In this document: positions 1 to 11,699 of the stretch, in pieces
Position numbering within the stretch: position 1 is the first letter of the stretch
How the letters are laid out: each line of letters starts with the position of its first letter
Origin: Azolla caroliniana
Lineage: Eukaryota; Polypodiophyta
NCBI GenBank assembly: GCA_043228905.1
Contig: JBHGNT010000008.1
Span: 1,488,001 to 1,552,000, forward strand
DNA: 64,000 nt
Direction of reading: 5' to 3'
Position numbers and translations under genes: made by a program
Notes under the pieces: generated by a model
Databases searched by the model: none
Told to the model about the DNA's origin: nothing
The model's input: the letters and a program-made list of their open reading frames with translations, nothing else

Positions 1-1
1 A

Positions 2-301
2 AAGAATAAAATCCGTTTTGATAAAACTCATAGAATTCGACCTAAGAAAATAGAAGAAGGAGATTGGGTGCTCGTGTATGATAGCAGTTTAGATAATCAA
101 CATAGCACCGTCCGCAAGTTTGCTGAAAGATGGTTTGGGCCTTATATAGTAAGAAAAGTATATGATAACTTTACTTATAAGCTTAGTGAATTGGATGGGA
201 CACTAATCCTAAACGTGGTAGCTGGAAAGAGGATAAAAGTATTTAAGAAAAGGTTTGAGCTTGAACCTCCTCCAATAGATCAACATGAAGATGAAAGATA
301 G
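2..301 (+). CDS. 3' end of a Ty3/gypsy pol polyprotein (integrase C-terminal tail), partial
   Basis: The reading frame is open from the first bases of the window and ends with TAG at 299-301, so only about the last 99 codons are present. The visible part is the small beta-barrel-like tail of a Ty3 integrase: a basic K/R segment, then EEGDWVLVY, WFGPYIV and GKRIKVFKKRFE. The same order of motifs ends the element at the right edge of the window (63680-63997), so the two are the same lineage. The upstream pol, protease and gag lie outside the window. No chromodomain is visible after the tail. This is a mobile-element gene, not a host gene. Confidence 0.85.
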   Translation, partial: KNKIRFDKTHRIRPKKIEEGDWVLVYDSSLDNQHSTVRKFAERWFGPYIVRKVYDNFTYKLSELDGTLILNVVAGKRIKVFKKRFELEPPPIDQHEDER

Positions 302-521
302 TGGCACATGCCGGAGGATGTGCAGGTCTAGAGGGGGTGGATGTCGTGAAGTACGAAAGCTTCACATTAAAAGTCTACAATAAGATAAATACGTAATGAA
401 AATAACATTTGATAATGTTTTATATATAAAGATAATATTAACAACACATATGATAATATTATATATATGTAAAGAAAAATAATATATATATATAGATAAA
501 TATATTATATTACACGAATAA

Positions 522-590
522 GAGAGGACTTGAACCAATAACCCCACCCTATGACTCTCAAATCTTACCATTTACTCTATACTAGTAATA
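522..590 (-). repeat. tRNA-like module with A- and B-box-like motifs
   Basis: Read on the minus strand, the segment has a B-box match GGTTCAAGTCC (526-536) about 40 nt after an A-box-like AATGGTAAG (around 562-570). It is too degenerate to fold as a tRNA. It lies inside the putative LTR of the left-edge Ty3 element. Similar modules recur in other LTRs of the window. Confidence 0.4.
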
Positions 591-689
591 TACATAAAAT
601 AAAGCATACTTTATATATACTTTATATTACATAAAGGATTTGCTTCATGATATAAAAATAAAGTTCTATGTTGTATTCAATAGCATTTT

Positions 690-750
690 GAGACTCGAAC
701 CCACAACCTCATACACCAAAGTTGACACACCTACCATTAGGATAGGCCCT
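690..750 (-). repeat. Second tRNA-like module in the same LTR
   Basis: On the minus strand, AATGGTAGG near 729-737 is followed by GGTTCGAGTCT (691-701), close to the RNA polymerase III A-box and B-box spacing of a tRNA gene. No cloverleaf can be drawn with confidence. It lies about 160 bp from the module at 522-590 in the same orientation. Confidence 0.4.
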
Positions 751-833
751 TTCTCTTTAAGATTATGTTTTCATGTTTATTGTTATTGCATATATTGTTT
801 CATACATAAAAGCTCAAATGAGCGAGATGTTTA

Positions 834-940
834 TCATGCATCACATGTAATGCATGAACGCCAAATGGCGATCATGCATCACATGCATTTCATGCACTAC
901 ATGCATGATTTGTACCCTCCAATGCATCATATGCATGGGG
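834..940. repeat. Cluster of CATGCA/TGCATG motifs
   Basis: Within about 105 bp the hexamer CATGCA or its complement TGCATG occurs repeatedly, several times as overlapping ATGCAT palindromes. In plants CATGCA is the RY element bound by B3-type factors such as ABI3/FUS3. A TATTTAAAT box follows at 946-954, so the cluster may be LTR promoter sequence. Whether it functions is inference. Confidence 0.4.
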
Positions 941-1300
941 GCACCTATTTAAATGGTGAAAGAGAAGATCAAAGGGGGATATGTATGAGATATCAATCAA
1001 ATTATGTATTACATAAGAGATACCATAAAATAGAGAAAGAAAGGAAGAAGTTCAAGAGAAAGGTGGAGCTCTAGCTTGGCGGTCGTGGTGGTCAACTCTC
1101 AACAAGAGGGAGGCGGTTCGAGCCTTATCTTCATCAAAATATTGAAGCGAAGATTGTAGTGGTCTACGATCAAGAAAGAGAAGAGCGATTACCTTGCAAG
1201 ACAAAGTTCGGAGGTTCAATGACGTGAACAACTACTTTTGTAACTCTTTCATCAAATAATTATAAATCTCTTTTATTGCTTCAAATATCATTCTATATCC

Positions 1301-2500
1301 TATCTTGTCATATCTTGTTGATCACTATTTATCTATCTCTACTCTTTCCTCTCTTCCGTCCATAATCCCAGTGATTCCTTCCTCACTTTCACGATATCTT
1401 TTGTCTACGCAACGCTACGCTTCTAGGCGAGCCACGCCACGCCCACTTCCCATTGCTCATCCAACAAGGTCTTCCAAGATCTGGTACGCCCCCGGAGGAA
1501 TTGATCATGGATATATGGTTAACGATTATTAGCTGCCTACGAGGGCAATTGGACAAGGTTTGCAGCCACTCTAACGACGTGATCACTGCTCATTTGCGCT
1601 TCTAGCAGAAATGACGAAACATGCCGATAGTGACACAAGGGGGAAACAACCCGAGGTGGAACTACCAGCCCCCACATTGGTTGTTTCCTATTCACCTCCC
1701 ACCCTCCCTTCGTTGTAGGCCACAGGATCCAGCTCATACTAGCCGGTGATGAAGGGCATTAGTTTATAGCTATAGGTACCTACTTACATTAAGTAGTCAG
1801 TTTGAAAGGATATGTACGTAGTCTCATATTCTTGAAATTGATCGAAGGGTAATTCCTCGATTTATGTATAAGACACCTTGTATATAGTCTTTTTGTAATA
1901 ATCTCTCCTCACAAATGGGAAAGTAAATTTTTTTTGAAAAAAAAACTTTCCTTCCTACTTAGTGTTTACGATATTTAAATTTTGCCTAGATTTTCTATAA
2001 TATTTATTTATTTCATTATTATTGTGATTGTTGGATGGAAGGTAATTGAACAATGTGGTTGACCTTACACAAAAATGCACACACAAATTGTATATAGTAA
2101 ACAAAACCTTGAAGCGCCTTTCGTGAGTAAGTACCTCCTCAACTTGGACAAGGTCATGATTCAAATCCTCACTTCCATACATTTTGTATTACACCACAAA
2201 TCATTTCTCCTAAACTACATGCCACATCGGGGAGTATCATCTCACAATCTCGTAATATTTGAGAAAGCAATCTCAATTATGGCATGATTTGTCTCTCTCC
2301 CTCTCTCTCCATCAAAGTCATAAAATTGAGAGAATTGTAGCTCGATCCTTGGCATGGGCTAGGCCCCACCTCATAGATCACAATTGGTTTCCAATGGACA
2401 TTAAAATGATATCTATATCTATCTCTCTATCTCTCCTCCCCCCATAGTGAATAATAAACTTTACATATGGTACACGAAAATGTTTCACTTTCGTACCATA
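1301..2500. other. Intergenic, no gene seen
   Basis: Only short open frames without codon structure are present. A B-box-like GATTCAAATCC occurs on the plus strand at 2158-2168. Short CT-rich runs begin near 2290. Nothing here can be assigned to a gene or a bounded element. Confidence 0.6.
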
Positions 2501-2778
2501 GACCATATTTGACCTTCGAAGATTATAATAAATAACCTATTCATCTCTCTCGCGCTCTCGTTCTCTCTCTCTCTCTCTAGTCTTATAAACCATTTGACCT
2601 CTTATAAGACAATAATATATCTTTCTCTCTCTTATTTTTGGTGAAAACACTCTTTTATATTGATAAATGTGTGTAAAAAACACTACAATGAGTGTAGTTA
2701 CCACAAGGGTAGTGAATCTCTCTCTCTCTCTCTCTCTTTATGGACCCCCCCATTCTCTTTATGGACTCCAACCTCTCT

Positions 2779-2813
<35 letters not shown>

Positions 2814-2830
2814 CCCCCCCCCCCCCCATC
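2501..2830. repeat. CT/TCTC microsatellites ending in a 17-base C run
   Basis: Several (CT)n tracts occur (around 2554-2580, 2716-2738 and 2782-2810). The last runs straight into an uninterrupted block of 17 C residues at 2811-2827. This is a pure polypyrimidine strand. The short open frames crossing it are repeat translations, not genes. Confidence 0.9.
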
Positions 2831-3151
2831 TTGTTCACCGAATAAGCACATATAATTGTTCTTTTGTTAGTTCACCCAGGGCAGTTGGAAGAATGATGAA
2901 GATATAAGTAAGGGCACTTTCTTTTTTGGAGGGTTGAGGGGCTTTGGAAAAATAACACAAAAAGATGAGCACTTAGAGAAGTGAAGAGAAACAAAACTAA
3001 CGAAAGCATTAAAACAACACGGTCGGGGAAGTGCAACAAAAATACGTAAAAAAGTGAGGGGCAGTCCGCGGAAAATAAAGAGAAACTCAAGAGGTGCATT
3101 TTCTAGTAGACTAGGGGCAGAGGTTTTTAAATAAAGAAACTGAAGAGCATC

Positions 3152-3159
3152 TATAAATA
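3152..3159 (+). promoter_or_regulatory. TATA box upstream of the candidate exon at 3252
   Basis: TATAAATA lies 93 bp before the ATG at 3252, a normal plant distance once a short 5' UTR is allowed. It supports reading 3252-3458 as the start of a gene. Confidence 0.5.
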
Positions 3160-3251
3160 CATAATACACAAAGGGCTGAGCTCCGATCTCTGTCAAGCTT
3201 CTCTCCATTTCAGCCCAATCATCCATAACATATTCAGACGTCAATGAAGAG

Positions 3252-3458
3252 ATGGTCGATGAATTAAACCATCATCATCATCATCATCATGGTGGTGGTG
3301 GTGATCATGACTCGTGGCTACATCTAGTGATCTCTTCTGCTGCACCTCCTCACAATGTATACTATGATAATGATCATATGTCCTTCATCAATTATTACCA
3401 CTCTTCCTTATCTTCTTCTTTGCCATCGCCTCTCACTACCTCTCAATCCTCCTCACAG
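3252..3458 (+). CDS. Candidate first coding exon of an unrecognised gene
   Basis: An open frame of exactly 69 codons begins at ATG 3252 and ends at CAG followed by GTAACA, a good plant donor site (GT at 3459). The predicted N-terminus has MVDELN, then seven His and four Gly residues, DHDSWLHL, and a Ser/Pro-rich tail. Such low-complexity N-termini are common in plant transcription factors, but no DNA-binding domain is present here. A TATA box lies 93 bp upstream. The presumed intron opens directly into a long ACAT microsatellite, and I found no convincing second exon in the next 5 kb. It may be a gene relic, a gene with a very long first intron, or a chance frame. Confidence 0.3.
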
Positions 3459-3478
3459 GTAACAATACATTTGTAAAT

Positions 3479-3570
3479 ACATACATACATACATACATAC
3501 ATACATACATACATACATACATACATACATACATACATACATACATACATACATACATACATACATACAC
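3479..3570. repeat. (ACAT)n microsatellite
   Basis: More than twenty tandem CATA/ACAT tetranucleotides run from about 3479 to 3568, then decay into CA and TA repeats. They begin about 20 bp after the candidate splice donor at 3459. Confidence 0.95.
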
Positions 3571-6500
3571 ACACATATACATACCTACATACTCACACAT
3601 GCATGCATGCATATGTATAGTTAACTATATACTCATGTTTGGACATACACATAGTATGCAATATGGCATTACCCTATCCATATATGTATATTGTTGGCGG
3701 TATATTGGGAATGGGTATATTGGCTATGGGTATGGGTATGGGTATGTCCATGTCCTTGATTATAGGTATGTGTATGCATATAGGTCTATGTGTATCTACG
3801 CATGTGTAGGCCTATGATTATATCCATGTGTCTACATATGTGTAGGCTTATGATTATGTATCTGTACATTGTGCGGTGTATTTGTATATATGTGTGTGTG
3901 TCGTCCGCTACATATGCGATCATTCAGTTTGAATCCTCCCTTAATGCTGCTTGTATCAATCATCATCACCTAATTGTAACTTGCATTATTCAATGCTTTG
4001 TATTTATACAATGCGAAAAATTTGAGTATAATTGCACTTGACCTTTTTATTTAGTTATAATATTGTCTTGCAATTGTCATCTAGCCATGTTTGTCTAGTA
4101 TTAGGAATAATAATCATCCTTGTTGGTTTTGAATCAACTACCACTATTTCGTATTAGTCCATGATAGCATTCATCGCCCTCATCAACACATTGGTATTCA
4201 TCATCCTCATCTTATTGTGCTCGATATTATTGAATCAAAAGTTGATTGCATAAAGAAGTGGCATTCATCAATAACACATTAATTCAATAAAAAATCGAGC
4301 ATAAACAAGGTTGTATGAGGACTCATGAGTATCATAGAACTCATGATTCCAAGTACTAACACTAAAAGTTGTGAACTTGTCATTCAAGTTTGTACATGGC
4401 TCACATTTTCATACAATCTATGTCTAGTAAAGATGCATTAACCATAAAAGTGGCAGAAGTGTCACAATTTTTGTTTCCTTTCCATTAAAAGTGGTACTCT
4501 CGATTTGTGTTGTCATCTTTTTGTCATGTAGAATGCATTAGTCACTTCACTTTTTGGTCATTTATCTCTATCTTGAATAGTTCCAAGCACACTAATGTCC
4601 AAATGTGGGTATAAAGAGGTCATCCGTTATGTTACAATACTAGACTATATTTCTAGGACCATATAGAGCAATATTGACTCTCTGCATATTTTTAATGGTA
4701 TTGTAGTCTTCGAGGTCCTTCTTTCTCGAAAAAAGCATTACATTGGGCAACCTTATTGGTATAAGATCAAAATCCAGAATTGAGCAAACATGTGAATTTG
4801 ATGTGCGCGACCCATTTCAATTAGAGAAAACTGAAAGGGTCACCAATATACAAGAAGGTCGGCAATGTTGTCCATTCTTGGTTTGTGGAGGAGGATCTAT
4901 GTGGAAAAATAAAGTGACCAATAGGGTGATACCTCTTGGTTATCTTTTGAAAAAGGAAAGAAAGGTATCAACACCACATTGTGAGAGACTGAGAAAAAGT
5001 CACTCAAAACAACTTGAAACAAAAATACCTACCATTCATCGAAATGCTCCACTCAATTTTGCAAAGAGGTTTCCAACAAGTCCCCCCTCAAGGTCGCATT
5101 CAGAACAAGCTAGCCCAATTTTAGTTGAGTTCTCTAGCGAATGGAATGTATTTACTGGTGATCCATTTTTGCCATGGGAGAAGACAACTTTCTAGAACTT
5201 TTTTCATGATTTGATGCTTCAAGACATGTGCAATGTCATTGTAATCTCTTATTCATTGTATAGTTGAATATAGGAAAATGCATTTTCTAGTAGAAGTTTT
5301 GTTAAGAAATTGAAATTACAAATAATGCAAGGATGAATTGAAGTCTTTATTGAGAAGCATTCATTGTGCCGCAATCCCTAATTTCATGTTTTTTTTAGTT
5401 ATTCAAGATCCATTAACATGTTCTCATAATATTGTTCTGATATTTTGTAAATATCAAGCTTCCTAAATTTCGAGTAGAATACTACTATATTATTCCATCC
5501 TCAACCAATAAACAATGGAGGAGGAACCAATACTCGTTATTGATTGAAGATCGCCATACCATGCCATTTTATCTGCTCGATAAATGTTGGACATTCAGCT
5601 TGTTCTAAATATCAGAATTAACCCCCTCGATGTGTGTGATAGTCTATACTTTGTAAACCTCTTGGTCTTATAAACTAGTGAGGACAAGCCCCTCACATCT
5701 TAACATATGATGAAATTCACCTTAAGTTTTCTATTAATTTCCATTTTCAAAGCATATGGATATGGTTTTCTAATGGGAGAAATGTAAAGACAATGTGGGG
5801 TCTTTTATTATAGATGATTCGGGGAGAAACATCAACTTAGTGTGCCAACATTTATTGCTCATGATCCTATATCCATGATTTGGTTTTGTGAGAGTACTTA
5901 TAATTTTATACAAGCAATACAATGAATACTAAGATTCCTAGTTATATCTTTCATTATTTGTAACTTTATGCGAATAAACATATGATAAGCATTCAATTAT
6001 ATTGATAATCCATACATGCATTATATGCAAAGTCGTTTATACCAAACAAGTTGCCAACAAAAACATTAGAAGAAGCTAAGCATAAATATGTTAAATCTTA
6101 GTAGCAGCCCTATTGGGAAATGAAACAACTTGGAGTGGACACGCCATTCCCCAGTAATGTTGAAGAGGTATAACACACTGGACACTAGGATATGCTTGGT
6201 TAGTCTTTTCCTCAAAAGATTAGGTTTGAACTGTAGTATTAACTCCCCTTTATTGAATAAAACATTCACTCTATTGTGACAAAGTAGCATTTTTTTACAT
6301 TTGCATTATGCTACAAACATCATTTATAAATGTGTTTCTCCATAATTCCAATGCACTTGTGGAAATTTGTGTTGGAAAATCTACTGTTATAACGTGGAAT
6401 GGAGGACTATGTTCAATGCTAATTAATTAGTTGTTATTGCTTATGAGTCATGACCAAGCATTCTAGTAAACAAATAGTAAATAGAAGAGGGAACATGTTG

Positions 6501-8330
6501 GAATGTGGATCATGAGTGTCTTTCTATGTATGGACAACAATCCATATCTAAAAGCTTTCACCATTGATGATGCTTCAATGCATAAAAGTTCGTAACATCG
6601 TATGAAGATTTGAGAAAGCAAATCTCCCAACATACTAATGGTCCACATTCCAACAAAACATCTCATGGCATTCACAATTGTCATTGGGAAAGCTTTTCTA
6701 CATATAACTTGTTCTTCCAAGAAAATATCATGTCAACGATTATGTTCATTAATTCACAATTTGTGTTGTCTCGAAGAATTGAGGATTACATTTTTGAATA
6801 TGTTGACTAATGTAAAGAAAGTAAAAAAAATCGTAGGGACTTATTTTACTACTTTCTCTATGTAGATGTCCATTAACTTACAATATCTCATTTCTTACAT
6901 CCTTTTCCATAATGAGAAAATGTGTATCTTAACAATGTAGTTGATCTTTTGTGCAATAGTTTTGGGTTCGAATCATGTAGATGTTGATAGCATTGACACA
7001 TTGCACTCGTGACAATGTCTCGATTTGATCTCAATAGTTAGGATCTTCCTTGGATATTTTTTTTTTCCTTTCTTTTTACAAACCGTCTTCTTATCGTTGT
7101 CATATCATATGTTATTACATGATTCCAACCTTATTCATAAGTGAAAAAGAGTTGTACATATAACCCATTCACATCATGAGAACCTTTTTCCTAACCTAAT
7201 GTATCTTTATTTCATGAAGCTAAACATGTCACAATGAGGTCGATGAAATGGTTATCAATTTATTTGATAGGACATAATTGTGGGACATATTATACTCCAT
7301 ACATCATGTGGGTGTTATAGATGAAAATAGTGCTATCTTTTATGTCCCAAGTTATTGAGCTTGTACACCATGAGGAAATAAAGCTATCAAATTATCTAAT
7401 GAACAAAAATGCGTTGTCATATGTTTCATTTTCTAGGGCACATGTGTGGGACTTCTATGTCATCCACGATGTGATTGTTGTTGGCGTTATTATTTTTCTT
7501 TTTATCCTCCCCATATACGAGCAAGGATGCATTGAGTTGCCGTCCATACCCATGTGACTAGAACATAGTCGAGTGAGTTGAATTAAAAGTTTCTTCCAAC
7601 TCTTTTCAAATAAAGTGGCCTTAAGATGTTACATTTGGGTAACCTTTGGAGTTGCTTTTTAGAGGAAGGCCATAACTTCCACATGGAAACTCAATTTGAG
7701 GGATTCCCTCCCTAAGATCCATCCAATCACAACCTTGTGTATAGGGTTTTGATAACATTTATGCAAACCTTTTGCCATGTCAATCATAACATTTTTTACA
7801 TGGCAAAAAAAAATGGAGTCCAAAATTATCTTGATAGTTTTTTGTGTTTTGCATTTAATCTTTGTACAAAAATGATCAGTTGATTTTATTAGAAGGACAT
7901 CAATTGTTAATCATGCCATAATACCATAACAAATTCTATTTGGAATACTTTTTATCACAATGTTATTATGTGGTTTATAATGAATTTTAGTGCAACCGAG
8001 TCATGATTTTATTTTATTTATATAATTTTATAATGATCGGAGGTGCGAGATATGTGGAGTATGGCTCGAAGTTATATGTACATGGACAAGAAACCATAAC
8101 CAATGTTGTAACTTGTAACCATTGTATTGATGAGCATTTAACGTTACACAGTTTTTTGAAGTTTCGGTTATTGTCATTGTCAAAACCAAGCTACATTCTC
8201 TGTATTTGCTTTCATTCATAAGGATGCTTTTGAGGCACATGATTGCTTAAGATAATATATTTTCAACTAGCTTCTTTGACAAATTTGTCTCCCTCCCCAA
8301 CTCTAGCATTTAGTAAAGTCACAAACCTCT
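3571..8330. other. Gene-poor AT-rich intergenic region
   Basis: There are short GGGTAT/TATGGG runs at 3700-3760 and several short frames without domain content. The longest (4743-5195) is listed separately. A 17-bp inverted repeat lies at 6497-6513 and 6638-6654. A B-box-like GGGTTCGAATC lies near 6964. No transposase, LTR pair or conserved exon is visible. Confidence 0.6.
4743..5195 (+). CDS. Unrecognised 150-codon open frame
   Basis: This is the longest open frame in the 3.6-9.4 kb stretch and has fewer low-complexity residues than its neighbours. The predicted product is basic, with PFLVCGGGSMW and a C-terminal PFLPWEKTTF. I recognise no domain. There is no TATA box or clear start context, and the sequence around it shows no splice pattern. 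It may be a chance frame or the remnant of an exon. I make no functional claim. Confidence 0.15.
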   Translation: MGNLIGIRSKSRIEQTCEFDVRDPFQLEKTERVTNIQEGRQCCPFLVCGGGSMWKNKVTNRVIPLGYLLKKERKVSTPHCERLRKSHSKQLETKIPTIHRNAPLNFAKRFPTSPPSRSHSEQASPILVEFSSEWNVFTGDPFLPWEKTTF

Positions 8331-9210
8331 AGCAATAGGTGGTGTTGCAACTAAAACCGAACCATGAAACAATTGTTAAAATTATGGTGTAATAGACATA
8401 TAGTTTTATTTGGGTTCGGTTTGACTTGGGGAGTGGTGGGGGTTAACACTTGAGGTTCCTTTGGTTTGAAAGTGTATTTTGTTTGACGGTTTACGGCTCA
8501 TCAAGTCTAAAACCGTGGCTTAAATGGCTTGGAGGGTCATCTGACTTTATAAATTGACGTATTTCCTTAATGTTGATTTTATTATTTTTCTTAATTTTTT
8601 ATTGTTAGAAATATAAGTCGTAAGTTGTTTTCTAGTTTTCAAGTTTTTATTGAAAATCAAATTTACGAATTTCCCCTCAATACAATGTCCCCAATCCTAT
8701 ATATTTCTTCAAGGTTTGATGATATAATTGAAGGCTTCCTCGCCTATGGGTTCAACTTGTTGAAGCTTGGTGAGAACTCAAATGTTGTGTTGTTTTGAAT
8801 AATCTTTGTTATTGTTTACATGTTGATAAGATCTTGTTGCTTGACTACTTTCTTGAGCTTACTTCAAATGTAATGAAATCATTAGATGTAATTACAATTT
8901 AATTAATGATATTATTACTTCTAAGTAAGCTTTAATTCATCTATACATCCTCATTGAGCTTTTTATTTCTCGTAAAGTAAATTAATGGGATAATTCATAA
9001 ATTAATTGATTGTTATGAGTTAATTAATGGGATGTATGTGTTTTTGGTTAATTAATGGCATGGCAATTGAATACATATACCCAACCAATCTGGCATTGAG
9101 CTAATTGGGTGACTACTCATTAAGCAACATTACTAATCAAGTTCACTCTATTCAAATATATCATAAACCTAAGAACCTCTCTTATCTCACCGTTTTTGCA
9201 GCATGCAGGT

Positions 9211-9376
9211 CTAAAAGAAGTCATGCCAAGAGATGATAGTTAAAAGGTATGAATACATGTGCTTTTCCTAAATTGTTTTGATTAGAATGCATGCTCTAAA
9301 AGAAGTCATGCCAAGAGATGATAGTTAGAAGGTATGAATACATGTGTTTTTCCTAAATTGTTTTGATTAGAATTGG
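9211..9376. repeat. Tandem duplication, 85-bp period, upstream of the hAT transposase
   Basis: Two copies start with CTAAAAGAAGTCATGCC at 9211 and 9296 and differ at only a few positions. The second copy ends about 55 bp before the transposase ATG. The duplication could alter the promoter or 5' UTR of the transposase gene. Confidence 0.85.
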
Positions 9377-9430
9377 GAATTTGCCATTTATATTGAATTC
9401 ATCTTTTGCAATACAGAAATATCATATAAC

Positions 9431-11611
9431 ATGGAGTCAAGCATAGAAGTCCATATACCTAGCCCCATATCCTCACCCAATTCAATGGCATCAACTTCTA
9501 CGAAAAGCGCATCTAAAGCTCAACCCAAAAAGAGACAACGAACTTCATGGACCGAGCAACACATCATCTCTATCATGGAGAAAGGTGTGTCTCGTCGCCG
9601 ATGCTCATATTGTAATATTACATGGTCAAGTAGCACATCCACAGGCACAATTGCTAAACATTTATCAGATAAACATTGTATTCATAGCACATCTCAACCG
9701 CACTATTCTAATATTATGACCCGACCTCCTCGAGACACATCTAAGTTGTTCTCATCTCGCACATTAGACAAAAAAAGTGATAGCTCTATTGCAAAATACA
9801 TAATCCCAGACATCTTACCCCATGTGCACGATAAGTCCTTAGGTTTCAAACCATTCATCCATGATGTCTTGCCAAGTTATGAACTTACGCCAATTTATAC
9901 ATGGAAACAATCATTATTACACATGTATGTCGTTCTTCGCCAAACAATGATTAGGTTTTTGTCTAGACAAGAATCTCGCTTTGCCATAACATTTGATGGG
10001 TGGTCAAATAGTAGCAATTCAAAAGGATTTTATCCAATGACTTTACATTGGGTTTGTATAGAGTTAGCTAAGCCAATGTCTATGCTCTTTGACTTTTTAA
10101 ATGTATTTCCTGGTGATGGAGTAGGGAAACATTACGGTCAAGCTTTATTTACGCGTTTAAAATCATTTGGCATTTCTTCTCGTCTTTTTTGTACAACATC
10201 TGATGGTGCTAGTGATGCCCATGTGGCTTCAAAGGAGTTGGGTAGATTGCTCTTCGATTTGCATGGAATTGACATTTTGCCTTTATCTCATATGTTAAGA
10301 TGTATGGTTCATACATTTCAACTTGGTGTTAAGTCCGCATTAGAGGTCATCTCACCTTCTACTACGAAGTTAAGATCTACCTTGGTATTTATACGTTCTA
10401 GTAAAGTTTGTAGAGCTATATTTAGAAAATATTCTAGATCAATATATGAGCAATGCGAACAAGAGCCACCTCGTGTTGATGTCATTACCGAATGGAAATC
10501 CACCTTAATGATGTACCAAGAAGCAATAAAACTACGAGATGTCTTGAACTGCACCATAACCGACTCTGCTATTGTTGAGGAATTTGTTGATGGTTTGCTT
10601 ACCATAGAGGATTGGAATCACATACAAGCTATGGAACAATGGTTACTTTTGCCCACTAGAATATATAATTATTTAAGTGGGCCAAAGCACCACACCCTCT
10701 CAATAGCTACCCTTGCATTCAATGGTTTATTAACACATTGTAACAAATACTTGGGAATGGATGTGGAATCAATTGAGTCAGCCTCAGCTAAGGCCACCCT
10801 TCAAGTGCAACAAGAAGCAAGTGGGAAATGTTTACAATATTTGGTCAAATACCAAGAAACTTTGAAGTCCCTACCATCTCAAATTGCAATGTTTCTTGAT
10901 CCAAGGTATGTTGCTCTTTAATATATTTTTGTGTTTTTTCTCACTTTTAGAGTTCTATTGATATTCTTCCCTTTTTATTATATATGTTTTTGCATGCATA
11001 ATGCCTTCCATTTTGATTTTGATAGAGTTCCAACACATAATAACACAATTGAGAGAAACTTGGACATTGAATTGGTTCAAAACATATTGGATACAAATTA
11101 TCATATAGATGATTGTGTGAGCGCTACAATTGATGAAACATCTCAAGGAAAGCATATAGAACATGTTGATTTTTGGGAAATGTTGGGCGTCAATGAGAAT
11201 TGTCACGAATCAACATCTTCTTCCATATCAGAAATTGAACATTTTATGAAATTTCCTCAAGCAAAGATTGATACAGATCCACTTCAATGGTGGTTTAACA
11301 ATAGGTTTGCGTTACCTCGAATGTACAAGATGGCTTGTGACTATCTAGCTTTACCAGCTTCATCTATGCGTTTGGAAGAGGCTAACTTTGAAGCAAATGA
11401 GAACTTTCAAGAAGGAGTTCGATTGCGCTCATGCACTTTCAAGGCAAAAATGTACATTAGATCTTGGATGGATGTCCTTCATCAAGCTAACATTTCACTA
11501 CCTAAAGACTTCAATGAAGCATATCAAAATTTAGATGTAGATATGGAAGATATTGCCATGGAGGATGATGTAGTGGACTATATGTTAAGTGAAACAAGAG
11601 CACAAACTTAA
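9431..11611 (+). CDS. hAT-superfamily transposase, two exons (9431-10905, 11026-11611)
   Basis: The ATG at 9431 opens a frame that continues across a 120-bp intron: the donor is AAG|GTATGT (GT at 10906) and the acceptor is TTTTGATAG ending at 11025. The junction restores Asp-Pro-Arg and keeps frame, giving 686 aa. Residues 58-82 form a BED-type zinc finger (Cys58, Cys61, His77, His82) for DNA binding. DGWSNS near residue 190 is the usual start of the RNase-H-like hAT core. DPLQWWFNNRF and KMACDYLALPASS mark the C-terminal hAT dimerisation domain. The usual ERxFS segment after the Ser-Ser is replaced by RLEEANF, which is unusual. There are no stops or frameshifts, so the gene is young or under selection. 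I found no convincing terminal inverted repeats or 8-bp target duplication, so it could be an autonomous element with unresolved ends or a domesticated transposase. Confidence 0.85.
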
Positions 11612-11664
11612 ATTACTCATGTCTTTCAATTTAAACTCTTTCGGCTTAAATAATTTCAAAGTTT

Positions 11665-11683
11665 GGTTTGGGTTTCCCAAACC
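11665..11683. repeat. Perfect 8-bp hairpin after the hAT stop codon
   Basis: GGTTTGGG (11665-11672), three T residues and CCCAAACC (11676-11683) form a perfect inverted repeat 54 bp after the transposase stop. It could belong to the subterminal region of the element or to the 3' UTR. Confidence 0.6.
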
Positions 11684-11699
11684 GATTTGAGGTAAATTG

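Larger units (their letters stand above)
331..1300 (+). mobile_element. Polypurine tract and probable 3' LTR of the left-edge Ty3 element (3' limit unresolved)
   Basis: Thirty bases after the pol stop there is a purine-rich tract (331-341, mostly G) directly followed by TGTCGTGAA at 342, the usual PPT-then-TG layout of an LTR start. The stretch is AT-rich, contains a TATTTAAAT box at 946-954, a cluster of TGCAT motifs (834-940) and two antisense tRNA-like modules. I could not find the matching CA end or a second LTR copy, so the end near 1300 is a guess. The LTR start near 59125 shares only the first nine bases. Confidence 0.5.

Noticed and set aside
640-1074. 144-codon open frame rich in His and Met
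   Set aside because: It is the translation of the CATGCA cluster inside a putative LTR and has no domain.
2660-2855. Ser/Leu-repeat open frames
   Set aside because: They are translations of (CT)n and poly-C microsatellites.
8336-8365. Possible 5' terminal inverted repeat of the hAT element (TAGGTGGTG... ACCGAACC)
   Set aside because: It resembles some plant hAT ends, but I found no matching 3' end and no 8-bp target duplication downstream of 11611.
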